Positions 43,636 through 50,967 of a DNA stretch of 64,000 nt are shown here, piece after piece (within the stretch, counting starts at the first letter, position 1; every line of letters starts with the position of its first letter). Both the position numbers and the translations under genes were made by a program. The notes below the pieces were generated by a model that worked only from the letters and a program-made list of their open reading frames with translations, was not told where the DNA came from and searched no databases. This DNA comes from Deltaproteobacteria bacterium. GTDB taxonomy: Bacteria; Myxococcota_A; UBA796; UBA2385. The stretch spans positions 25,260 to 89,259 of the forward strand of contig JAEUKK010000039.1 of assembly GCA_016792625.1 (NCBI GenBank), given 5' to 3'.

Positions 43636-44226
43636 TCAGCGCCCGCGGGCGCGCGGCGGCCCCAGGGCTGTAGGCCCGAGCCCCGCGGCGACCACGCCGA
43701 CCAAAGCAACGTGCTGCTGCAGATCGACCGCGCCCGGGTCGAGCACCCGGTGGATGAGCGCGCCGAGCAGGAAGCTCAGCAGCGCCCGCGCCACGGCCTC
43801 GTCCTCGATGCCCAGCTGCTCGGCGAGGGCCTCGGCGTAGTCGCTCAGCGTGTCGCTGAGCAGCGCCTGCGCGCTCGGCTCGGGGTGGTGGCGCTGAAAC
43901 TCGAGGCAGATCAGCAAGGTCTGCTGCAGCGTATGGGCCTCGGCTTCAAGGAAGCGGGCGAGCGCAGCCAGCCGCGCGTCGACATCGGCGTCGGGCGCGA
44001 TGCCCCGGGCGGCCACCTCGACGGTCTCGGCGGTCAGCTGCTTGACCATCGCGCCGAAGAGCGCCGCTTTGGTGTCGAAGTAGTGGTAGAGCGTGCCGGT
44101 GGAGACGCCGAGCTGCAGGGCCAACACGCGCATGGTCACGTGGGCGTAGCCGAGCTGGGCGAAGAGGGGGAAGCTGGCCCGGAGCAGCTCGCTGCGGCGG
44201 CGGTCGTGGTCGATGATCCGGGGCAT
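43636..44226 (-). CDS. TetR-family transcriptional regulator
   Basis: A 196-residue regulator with an N-terminal helix-turn-helix (residues 10-55: RRSELLRASFPLFAQLGYAHVTMRVLALQLGVSTGTLYHYFDTKAALF) and an alpha-helical ligand domain. The LGVSTGTLYHYF motif is typical for TetR. It is encoded 59 bases downstream of the aldehyde-dehydrogenase-like gene on the same strand, so it may be co-transcribed and control that operon. The ligand is not predictable. Confidence 0.9.
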   Translation of the reverse strand: MPRIIDHDRRRSELLRASFPLFAQLGYAHVTMRVLALQLGVSTGTLYHYFDTKAALFGAMVKQLTAETVEVAARGIAPDADVDARLAALARFLEAEAHTLQQTLLICLEFQRHHPEPSAQALLSDTLSDYAEALAEQLGIEDEAVARALLSFLLGALIHRVLDPGAVDLQQHVALVGVVAAGLGPTALGPPRARGR

Positions 44227-44285
44227 GGGGCACCAGCGCAGGGGCGGAGCGCGCCGCTATCGCCGCGGGGCCGCGCCCGGTGCCC

Positions 44286-45557
44286 TCAGGCGCCCAGCGC
44301 GAGCCCGGGCGCCGGGGCCGCCGCCACCGCCGCCGGGCGCGGGCGGGTGAACAGCCGCTGCAGCTCGATCGGCCCGCGCAGGGTCTCGGCGCCCCGCCAG
44401 GTGCAGTGCTCCGGCCCGCCGCCCCAGGCTTGGCGCATGGCCTCGACCGCCGGCCCATCGGGGCCCTGGTTGACGAAGGTGTGGCCAAAGGCGGCGCCCA
44501 GGCGGGCGAGCAGCGGGGCCTCGACCCCGAAGCTGTACAGGGCCGCCGCCCCGACGCCCACACCCTCAAGCAGGGCATTCTCGTCGGTCCAGGGCACCAC
44601 GGCGAGCACCGGGCCGGGCTTGGACAGGCGCACCACCGACAGCGCAGGGTCGCAGCCGCTGACCACCGTCGGGTAGAGCACCGGCTCGCTGCCCTCGCGG
44701 AAGCGGCGGAAGTCGAGGCCCACGTCGAGGCTGGCCCCGGTGTCCTCGGCCTCGTCGAGCATCTCGAGCAGGGCGAGGCGGTCCGCGTCGGCCCGCAGCG
44801 GGCTGACCATCGCCGCCGGGTCGGTCGGGTCCTCGACCGCCCGCGCCGCCGCCTCAGCGCAGATGGCGGCGACCAGCGCCTCGTGGCGGTCGGCGTGCAC
44901 ATAGACCCGGCCCACCCGCGCCCGGTCGTGGCCGCCAAGGCGGAACGCGCTGGCCGCGGCCCGCGCCGCCGCGCCGAGGTCCGCGCTCCGACCCACCACC
45001 AAGGCGTGGTTACCCGCCTGCTCCCAGGTGATCGGCGCGCCCGTGGCCCGCAGGCGCTCCTCGAGGCCCACGACGCCCCCCGCCGCGCCGCCGATCCAGA
45101 CCGCTTGGGTGTAGGGGTCGGCGGCGACCCGGCGCAGGAAGGCCTCGGCGGGCAGCGCCGAGAGGATGACGCCGGGCAGGCAGCGCTCGACGAGCGCGGC
45201 GAGCTGGGCGGTCGTCCGGCGGGCGGCGGGGTCGGTGTTCACCAGGATCTGGGGCACACCCGCGAGGAAGGCCGCGGGCATCACCCGGCAGAGATCGGGG
45301 AGCAGGGCCAGCGGGTCGAGCTGCAGCGCGACCGCGCCCGCCGCCCGGCGCTCCCCCACCCGCACCGCCGGGTCACCCGCGCCAGGCGCGGCCCAGGCCT
45401 CGAGCGCGGCCCGGGCGAGCGGCAGCTGCTCGTGCAGCAGCTCACCGTGCGCGAGCTGAAGGTCAGCGGAGAGCTCCGCGCAGAGCTCCTCCCCTCGCGC
45501 GGCGAGGGCGAGGGCGAAGCGGCGGAGGGCCTGCGGGCGTTTGTCTGGGTGGCTCAT
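44286..45557 (-). CDS. Aldehyde dehydrogenase superfamily protein lacking the catalytic cysteine
   Basis: A 423-residue protein following the aldehyde-dehydrogenase fold: an N-terminal helical region, PGVILSALPAEAFLRRV and AVWIGGAAGG where the usual TGS glycine motif lies, WEQAGNHALVV in place of the ELGGK motif, and PGPVLAVVPW in place of the FGPV motif. At the position of the catalytic GQxC motif it reads GGHDRARVGRVYVH, so the nucleophile Cys is absent (Arg), and the general-base Glu of ELGG is also shifted. It is therefore probably not a dehydrogenase; it may be an acyl-CoA reductase-like relative or a structural pseudoenzyme. It lies in a putative operon with the TetR gene. Confidence 0.65.
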   Translation of the reverse strand: MSHPDKRPQALRRFALALAARGEELCAELSADLQLAHGELLHEQLPLARAALEAWAAPGAGDPAVRVGERRAAGAVALQLDPLALLPDLCRVMPAAFLAGVPQILVNTDPAARRTTAQLAALVERCLPGVILSALPAEAFLRRVAADPYTQAVWIGGAAGGVVGLEERLRATGAPITWEQAGNHALVVGRSADLGAAARAAASAFRLGGHDRARVGRVYVHADRHEALVAAICAEAAARAVEDPTDPAAMVSPLRADADRLALLEMLDEAEDTGASLDVGLDFRRFREGSEPVLYPTVVSGCDPALSVVRLSKPGPVLAVVPWTDENALLEGVGVGAAALYSFGVEAPLLARLGAAFGHTFVNQGPDGPAVEAMRQAWGGGPEHCTWRGAETLRGPIELQRLFTRPRPAAVAAAPAPGLALGA

Positions 45558-45630
45558 GCTCTGGGTGTCGGCATCGCCCCGCTCGGCCATGAGGGGCGCC
45601 GCCCGCAGGCCCGGGGCGCATCGCAGCCCC

Positions 45631-48141
45631 TCAGCCGGCGGGCCGCCGGGCCGGGCGATCCTGCGGCGTCGCGCGCAGCGGGTCTTCGGGCCAGGAGTGT
45701 TTGGGATAGCGCCCACGAAGCTCTTTTCGCACTTCGGGATAGATGTGCTGCCAAAAGCCGGCGAGGTCTTGGGTGACCTGCTGGGGGCGGTGGTTGGGGG
45801 CCAGCAGGTGCAGCCGCACCAGCACCCGGCCCTCGGCGATCCGCGGGGTGTCGGCCAGCCCGAACAGCTGCTGGATCCGCGCGGCGAGCACGGGCGGCTC
45901 CTCGCCATCGCCGTAGTCCAGCGGCAGCTCGGCGCCCGAGGGCACCCGCAGCCGCTGCGGGGCCAGGGCGTCGAGGCGCTGGCGCAGCGCCCAGGGCAGC
46001 CCGGCGAGCACCTCCTCTTCGACCGGCGCCGCGGCCAGCTCGGCGAGGCTGCGGCGCCCGCGGCAGAGGAGCGTGAGCAGCTCCCGCCGGGCCTCGGGCC
46101 CCGCGGCGGGCAGACCGAGCTCGGGCATCACCCGCGAGAGCAGGCGCAGGCGGCCCCACAGCGGGTCGAGGCGCTCGGCGGGCAGGCCGAAGCCGGGCCG
46201 GCGCAGCGCTGCGGTGCGCAGCAGGGCCGCGGCGGCCTCGGGCTCGGGCCGGCGCTCGGGGGCCCGCCGCTCGTGGAGCACCAGCGCGCCGATCTTGCGC
46301 TGCTCCACGACGATCGCCGCGCCCCGCTCCTCATCCCAGGTGGTCGACCAAGCGGTGTGCTCGGGCAGCAGGCCCGGCCGCACCGGCGCGGCCAGCCGCA
46401 CGCGGTGCTCGCTGTGCACCCCCCGCCGGCCGGCGTGCAGGCCGACCGCGACCAGCAGCTCGGCCCCCGGCAGCTGCTCGGGTGGATCGAGCACCGCCCC
46501 GCTGCCGCTGGCGAGCAGCAGGCGGGCGCGGTCCCCCTCGCGGCGGCGGCCCAAGCGCTCGGGGAAGCCGGCGAGCAAGGCGCGCACCACCCGATCTTCG
46601 AGGTCAGGGCCCGGCCGGTCGGCGCGGGCGCCCACCGCCTGCCAGAGCTGATCGCGCACGGCGGCGCACTCGCGGTGCGCGGCGGGCGAGGCGCCGCTGC
46701 GCCGCGCCGGCTGGTCGAGCAGGGCGATGCGCTCGAGCAGGTCGAGGCGGCCCGCTTGGTCGGGCCAGGGGTCGCGCTCCCCGGCGAGGGCGGCCGCCGC
46801 CGCTGCGGCCCGCGCGCAGCCCTGGGCCTCACCGGCCAGCACCACGGCGCCCAGCCGGGGCTCGACCGGCAGCCGGGCCAACGCGCGCCCCAGCGCGGTG
46901 ATCCCCCGCTCGTCGACCGCGCCCAGCGCCCGCAGCAGGCCCCGCGCGCCGGCCAGCGCCGCGGGGCTCGGCGCGTCGAACCAGGCGAAGTTCGCCGGGT
47001 CTTCGCCCATGTCGAGCAGCAGCAGCGAGAGGCCGCTGAGGTCCTCGCTGTGGATGGCCGGCGGGGCCGAGGCCGGCCGCAGCCGGTGCTCGGCCTCGGT
47101 CCACAGCCGCAGGCAGCGGCCCGGGCCGGTCCGCCCGGCGCGCCCCGCCCGCTGATCGGCGCTGTCGCGGGCGATCAGCGCGGTCTCGAGCCGGCTGAGG
47201 CCGGTGGCCGGGTCGAGGGCCGGCCGCCGCTCCACGCCGCTGTCGATGACCAGGCCCACCCCCTCGAGGGTGACCGAGGTCTCGGCGATGTTGGTGCTCA
47301 GCACCACCTTGGGGCGCCCGGCCGGGGCGAGCGCGGCGTCCTGGGCCTCGCCGCTCAGCCGGCCGTGCAGGGGCAGCACCTCGGGTGCGCCCTCGGGTGG
47401 CCGATCCGCCAGGAGCTGCGCCACGCGGTCAATCTCAGCGACGCCGGGCAAGAAGACCAGGGTGTGGCCGGCGGCGCCGCCGGCGTGCTCGGCGCGCACC
47501 GCCTGGGCCACCGCCGCGTCGAGGTGGCCGTCGAGCGGGCGGTCGAGGTGGCGGACGGCGACCGGGAAGCTGCGGCCCTCAGCCCGCACCAGCGGAGCCG
47601 GGCCGGCCGCGTCGCCGAGGAAGCGCTGGACGGGCTCGGGCGCCATCGTGGCCGACATGACCACCAGCAGCAGCTCGGGGCGCAGCTCGCGCCGCAGGGC
47701 GGCGAGCAGGGCTAGGCCCACGTCGGTGTGCAGGCTGCGCTCGTGAAACTCGTCGAGGATGACCATCCCCACGCCATCGAGCAGCGGGTCGTCGGCGAGG
47801 CGCCGGGTCAGCAGGCCCTCGGTGATCACCTCGATGCGGGTGGCCCGGCTGGTCTTGTCCTCAAAACGCACCCGCCAGCCGATGAGGCCGCCGACCGGCG
47901 TGCCGCGCTCCTCGGCCATGCGCTTGGCGGCGAGGCGCGCGGCCACCCGCCGCGGCTGCAGCAGCAGGGTGCGCCCGGCGGCGGGCAGGCCGGCGTCGAG
48001 CAAGGTCAGCGGCGTCCGGGTCGTTTTGCCCGAGCCAGGCGGGGCGATGAGCACCGCGGCGCCCCGGTCGCGCAGCGCGGCGATCAGCGCCGGCGCGGCC
48101 TCGTCGATGGGCAGGGGCGCCGGCGGGGGCCGACCGCTCAT
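45631..48141 (-). CDS. hrpB: ATP-dependent helicase HrpB
   Basis: An 836-residue DEAH-type helicase. Walker A PPGSGKTT lies at residues 34-41, the DExH box as DEFHERS at 130-136, motif III SATMA, and motif VI in the AGRAGRTGPG stretch near 330. The C-terminal HrpB-specific domain is present (PWALRQRLDALAPQRL and HLLAPNHRPQQVTQDLAGFW). HrpB is a conserved bacterial RNA helicase, dispensable in E. coli. The ATG overlaps the stop of the upstream OmpA gene by four bases; this coupling to an envelope gene is unusual and may be incidental compaction. Confidence 0.95.
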   Translation of the reverse strand: MSGRPPPAPLPIDEAAPALIAALRDRGAAVLIAPPGSGKTTRTPLTLLDAGLPAAGRTLLLQPRRVAARLAAKRMAEERGTPVGGLIGWRVRFEDKTSRATRIEVITEGLLTRRLADDPLLDGVGMVILDEFHERSLHTDVGLALLAALRRELRPELLLVVMSATMAPEPVQRFLGDAAGPAPLVRAEGRSFPVAVRHLDRPLDGHLDAAVAQAVRAEHAGGAAGHTLVFLPGVAEIDRVAQLLADRPPEGAPEVLPLHGRLSGEAQDAALAPAGRPKVVLSTNIAETSVTLEGVGLVIDSGVERRPALDPATGLSRLETALIARDSADQRAGRAGRTGPGRCLRLWTEAEHRLRPASAPPAIHSEDLSGLSLLLLDMGEDPANFAWFDAPSPAALAGARGLLRALGAVDERGITALGRALARLPVEPRLGAVVLAGEAQGCARAAAAAAALAGERDPWPDQAGRLDLLERIALLDQPARRSGASPAAHRECAAVRDQLWQAVGARADRPGPDLEDRVVRALLAGFPERLGRRREGDRARLLLASGSGAVLDPPEQLPGAELLVAVGLHAGRRGVHSEHRVRLAAPVRPGLLPEHTAWSTTWDEERGAAIVVEQRKIGALVLHERRAPERRPEPEAAAALLRTAALRRPGFGLPAERLDPLWGRLRLLSRVMPELGLPAAGPEARRELLTLLCRGRRSLAELAAAPVEEEVLAGLPWALRQRLDALAPQRLRVPSGAELPLDYGDGEEPPVLAARIQQLFGLADTPRIAEGRVLVRLHLLAPNHRPQQVTQDLAGFWQHIYPEVRKELRGRYPKHSWPEDPLRATPQDRPARRPAG

Positions 48142-49589
48142 CCGGCCGTGTCGAGGCGGCGGAACTCCACCCGGCGGTTGATGGCCTTGTTCGCCTTGGT
48201 AGAGTTGGGGACGATCGGCTTGGTCTCGCCGTAGCCGACGTACTCGAGGCGGTCGGGGTTGACCCCGCGGTTGATCAGGTACTCGACCACGGTGCGCGCG
48301 CGGCGGGCCGACAAGGTCAGGTTCTTGGCGTCGGGGCCGTCCGAGTCGGTGTGGCCCTGCACCTCGATGCGGATGGTCGAGAACTGCACCAAGGTGACCG
48401 CGACCTCGTCGAGCACGCGGAAGCTGTCGGGCGTCAGCCGGTCGCTGCCCGTCTCGAAGTTCACGCCGCGGATGACCCCGTTGAAGGTGTCGGGCTCTTT
48501 GGGCTTGTCATCGGGGCAGCCGTCTTCATCGCTGACCCCGTTGATCACCTCGGGCTCGGTGGGGCAGCGGTCCACATCGTCGCCCACGCCATCCTTGTCG
48601 TTGTCGAGGTCGGGGCAGCCGTCAGCGTCCTCGAAGCCGTCGCGGTCCTCGGCTAGGGCGGGGCAGCGATCAATCTCGTCGAGGATGCCGTCACCGTCGT
48701 TGTCATCGTCGGGGCAGCCGTCGCCGTCGGTGTGGCCGTCCTTGTCTTCGGCCTCGTCGGGGCAGCGGTCAGTCCAGTCGGCGACGCCGTCGCGGTCGTT
48801 GTCGGGGTCGGGGCAGCCGTCCTTGTCCTCAAAGCCGTCCCGGTCCTCCTCCTCTTCTTTGCACTGGTCGACCCGGTCAGGCACGCCGTCCTGGTCGTCA
48901 TCCTCGTCGGGGCAGCCGTCCTCGTCTTGGAAGCCGTCGAGGTCCTCTTTGCGGGCGGGGCAGGCGTCGAAGCGGTCCACGATGCCGTCCCGGTCGTCGT
49001 CTCGGTTGAGCTCGACCCCGCGGAAGCAGACGCCGCCGGTGACCTCCCAGTTGCCGAACTCTTGGGGGTACTGGCCGCTGCGGCTCTCGCCGAAGTGGAT
49101 GAGGCTGCGGACATCGGCCCGGAAGAACCAGGGCCCGCTCAGCCGCACCAGCGTGCCGGCGCCGAAGTTCATCGCGAAGTCGCTGTGCGGGTTCTCGCGC
49201 ACAAAGCGGCTGTCTTTGGCCGACTGGGGCAGCACCACGCCGCCCGCGCCCGGCTCGACCTGCCGCCAGAGCATGCCCACGCCGCCCAAAAAGAAGGGCT
49301 GCAGCCAGTGGTCAGGCGCCATGTCGACCATCAGGCTCAGCCGCGGGCTCAGCGCCGTGTAGGGCAGCTTGAGCGCCGGGGCTTGGCCGCCGTGCACCCC
49401 GAGCTCACCCTCGAAGGTCCACACCGTGCCGAGGGTGAAGCCGACGCGCGGGCTGACCGCCCAGCCGTCGTCGATCTCTTCGTCGTCGTCCACGAAGAGG
49501 TAGCCGCCGGCGACGCTGGCGGTGGCGCCCTGCTCGGGCGCGGCGCTGGCCAAGCCGACGAGGAGGGAGAGGAGCACGGAGGGGCACAT
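48138..49589 (-). CDS. OmpA-family protein with thrombospondin type 3 repeats
   Basis: A 483-residue outer-membrane protein. A signal peptide (residues 1-17, MCPSVLLSLLVGLASAA), an N-terminal beta barrel of about 180 residues, then from about residue 200 a series of calcium-binding TSP3 repeats (DRDGIVDRFDACP, DQDGVPDRVDQC and similar), and a C-terminal OmpA peptidoglycan-binding domain from about residue 375 with QGHTDSDGPDAKNLTLSARR and YVGYGETKPI. This architecture is common in Myxococcota and Bacteroidetes, linking the outer membrane to the wall. It overlaps hrpB by four bases. Confidence 0.95.
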   Translation of the reverse strand: MCPSVLLSLLVGLASAAPEQGATASVAGGYLFVDDDEEIDDGWAVSPRVGFTLGTVWTFEGELGVHGGQAPALKLPYTALSPRLSLMVDMAPDHWLQPFFLGGVGMLWRQVEPGAGGVVLPQSAKDSRFVRENPHSDFAMNFGAGTLVRLSGPWFFRADVRSLIHFGESRSGQYPQEFGNWEVTGGVCFRGVELNRDDDRDGIVDRFDACPARKEDLDGFQDEDGCPDEDDDQDGVPDRVDQCKEEEEDRDGFEDKDGCPDPDNDRDGVADWTDRCPDEAEDKDGHTDGDGCPDDDNDGDGILDEIDRCPALAEDRDGFEDADGCPDLDNDKDGVGDDVDRCPTEPEVINGVSDEDGCPDDKPKEPDTFNGVIRGVNFETGSDRLTPDSFRVLDEVAVTLVQFSTIRIEVQGHTDSDGPDAKNLTLSARRARTVVEYLINRGVNPDRLEYVGYGETKPIVPNSTKANKAINRRVEFRRLDTAG

Positions 49590-49700
49590 GCGCGGCTCGG
49601 GCGCCGGATCAGCGAGGTGGCCGCCGGGGCGGAGCGGCCCCTATCCAGCGCGCAGCAGGTCGATGGTTGCGATCTGGTGACCGCGGGCCCCTACGCACAA

Positions 49701-49730
49701 AGCCCCCCCGCCGGTGAAGGCGGAGGGGCT
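49701..49730 (-). terminator. Rho-independent terminator downstream of the HU gene
   Basis: A 12-base stem with one mismatch (AGCCCC.CCGCC paired with GGCGG.GGGGCT) around a six-base loop GGTGAA, lying 53 bases after the HU stop. Read on the minus strand it is followed by a short T run (TTTG). This fits an intrinsic terminator for the HU transcript. Confidence 0.6.
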
Positions 49731-49782
49731 CGGTGCGCAGCGGGGGCTCAGCGCGCGGGCGCCCTGCCCCGCCGCCGCGGGA

Positions 49783-50097
49783 TCACTTCTGGGCCGGGAG
49801 GGCCGAGATGCGCTCGCGGAGGTTCTTGCCCGGCTTGAAGCTGACGTACTCCTTCGCGGGGATCTCAAGCTTGCCCTTGGAGCTCGGGTTGGTGCCCACG
49901 CGGCTGGCGCGGGTCTTCCGGAGCAGGGTGCCGAAGCCGGCGAAGAGGACCTTGGCCTCGTCCTTGCTGTCCGAGGCGAGCTGGCCGGCGATGATGCCGT
50001 CCTCGGCGTCAAACAGGTGGTTGAGGACAGCCTGGGCCTGCACGAGCGAGATGTCGGCGCGAGCGGCGAGCTGCGAAGCGATGTCCTTCTTGTTCAT
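49783..50097 (-). CDS. HU-family DNA-binding protein, copy 2
   Basis: A 104-residue HU/IHF-fold protein: MNKKDIASQLAARADIS, helix-forming N-terminus, then the beta arm region with FAGFGTLLRKTRASRVGTNP and FKPGKNLRERI. It binds and bends DNA as a dimer and condenses the nucleoid. GGAG precedes ATG 50097. It lies 78 bases downstream of a closely similar copy, so the two arose by tandem duplication. Compared with copy 1 it has LRK for QRN at the arm and a SSKGKLEIP loop. Confidence 0.95.
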   Translation of the reverse strand: MNKKDIASQLAARADISLVQAQAVLNHLFDAEDGIIAGQLASDSKDEAKVLFAGFGTLLRKTRASRVGTNPSSKGKLEIPAKEYVSFKPGKNLRERISALPAQK

Positions 50098-50141
50098 GGC
50101 GACTCCAACGGGGGCCGACAACGGCGGCCATTCACGGGGGA

Positions 50142-50161
50142 GGGCCGCCGCGCGGCGGCCC
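50142..50161 (-). terminator. Perfect 20-bp palindrome after the first HU gene
   Basis: GGGCCGCCGC followed by its exact reverse complement, 14 bases after the stop of the HU gene at 50176-50490 and between it and the second HU gene. It would form a very stable hairpin in the transcript. There is no U tract after it, so it is more likely a partial attenuator or mRNA-stability element that lowers expression of the distal copy than a full terminator. Confidence 0.5.
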
Positions 50162-50175
50162 GAAACGAGGGAGGA

Positions 50176-50490
50176 CTACTTCTGGGCCGGCAGGGCAGCG
50201 ATGCGCTCGCGCAGGGTCTTGCCGGGCTTGAAGCTGATGTACTCCTTCGGCTCGATGTCCATCTTCTGGCCCGAGGAGGGGTTGGTGCCGCGGCGGCCAG
50301 CGCGGGTGTTGCGCTGGAAGGTGCCGAAGCCGGCGAAGAGGACCTTGGCGTCGTCCTGCTTCTCGGAGGCCAGCGTGCCCGTGATGATGCCGGTGTCGGC
50401 GTCAAACAGGTGGTTGAGGAGCGCCTGGGCCTGCACCACAGAGATGTTGGCGCGGGCGGCGAGCTGGGAGGCGACGTCCTTCTTGTTCAT
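50176..50490 (-). CDS. HU-family DNA-binding protein, copy 1
   Basis: A 104-residue HU protein, same length as copy 2 with about two-thirds identity by eye (MNKKDVASQLAARANIS; FAGFGTFQRNTRAGRRGTNP; FKPGKTLRERI). GAGGAG precedes ATG 50490. It is the promoter-proximal copy of the pair. Paralogous HU copies may form homo- or heterodimers with different DNA preferences. Confidence 0.95.
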   Translation of the reverse strand: MNKKDVASQLAARANISVVQAQALLNHLFDADTGIITGTLASEKQDDAKVLFAGFGTFQRNTRAGRRGTNPSSGQKMDIEPKEYISFKPGKTLRERIAALPAQK

Positions 50491-50512
50491 TGCAGACTCC
50501 TCGGGTGATGTC

Positions 50513-50549
50513 GGGGATGTTGGGGGATGTTGGGGGATGGTCGGGGATG
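50513..50549. repeat. Four GGGGATG repeats with exact 10-bp phasing upstream of HU
   Basis: GGGGATG at 50513, 50523, 50533 and 50543, ten bases apart and beginning 23 bases upstream of the HU ATG. The spacing is close to one helical turn, so identical faces are presented to a binding protein. The array may be part of the HU promoter or leader, possibly a self-regulatory site (HU genes are often autoregulated). Confidence 0.6.
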
Positions 50550-50967
50550 AACGGGCCGGTTCGGTCGCAGAGGCCAACGGCTGGCGGCTGCGGGTCGTGG
50601 CCGAGCCACTGGCGCTGGAACTGAGAGCGAGCGGATGGAGGGCCGCTCGGGGACAGGTCGGGAGCTTTGCTCGCGGGTGCGCCGCGGCGTGCGACGCGCG
50701 CCCCGGGGAGGGGCGCCCCACCCGCGCGGGGACGAGGGCCAGGGGCGCCGCGTCTGCGCGGGAGGGGATGAGCGGGGAGGAGCGCGGGGCGCTGCGCGCG
50801 GGGGAGACCCGGTCGACGCCGCCGGCCCCGCGACCACCCCCGATGGGGGCACCGCTACGGGCAGGGCGCCGATAACGAGGGCGCCCAGGCTCTACAAGCG
50901 GGAAAGTGGCGGTTGTGCCGTGTAAGGCCCCTGTAGGCCCCGAATGCCGGGGCGGGGCGGCGCCTGC
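50550..50967. other. Intergenic region between the HU promoter side and the POT transporter gene
   Basis: No gene is supported on either strand. The DNA is GC-rich with short runs; around 50918-50959 there are G/C-rich inverted segments (GGCCCCTGTAGGCCCC and CCGGGGCGGGGC) that might be a hairpin, but without a T run on either strand. Promoter elements for the HU genes must lie here or in the repeat array; none can be named. Confidence 0.4.
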
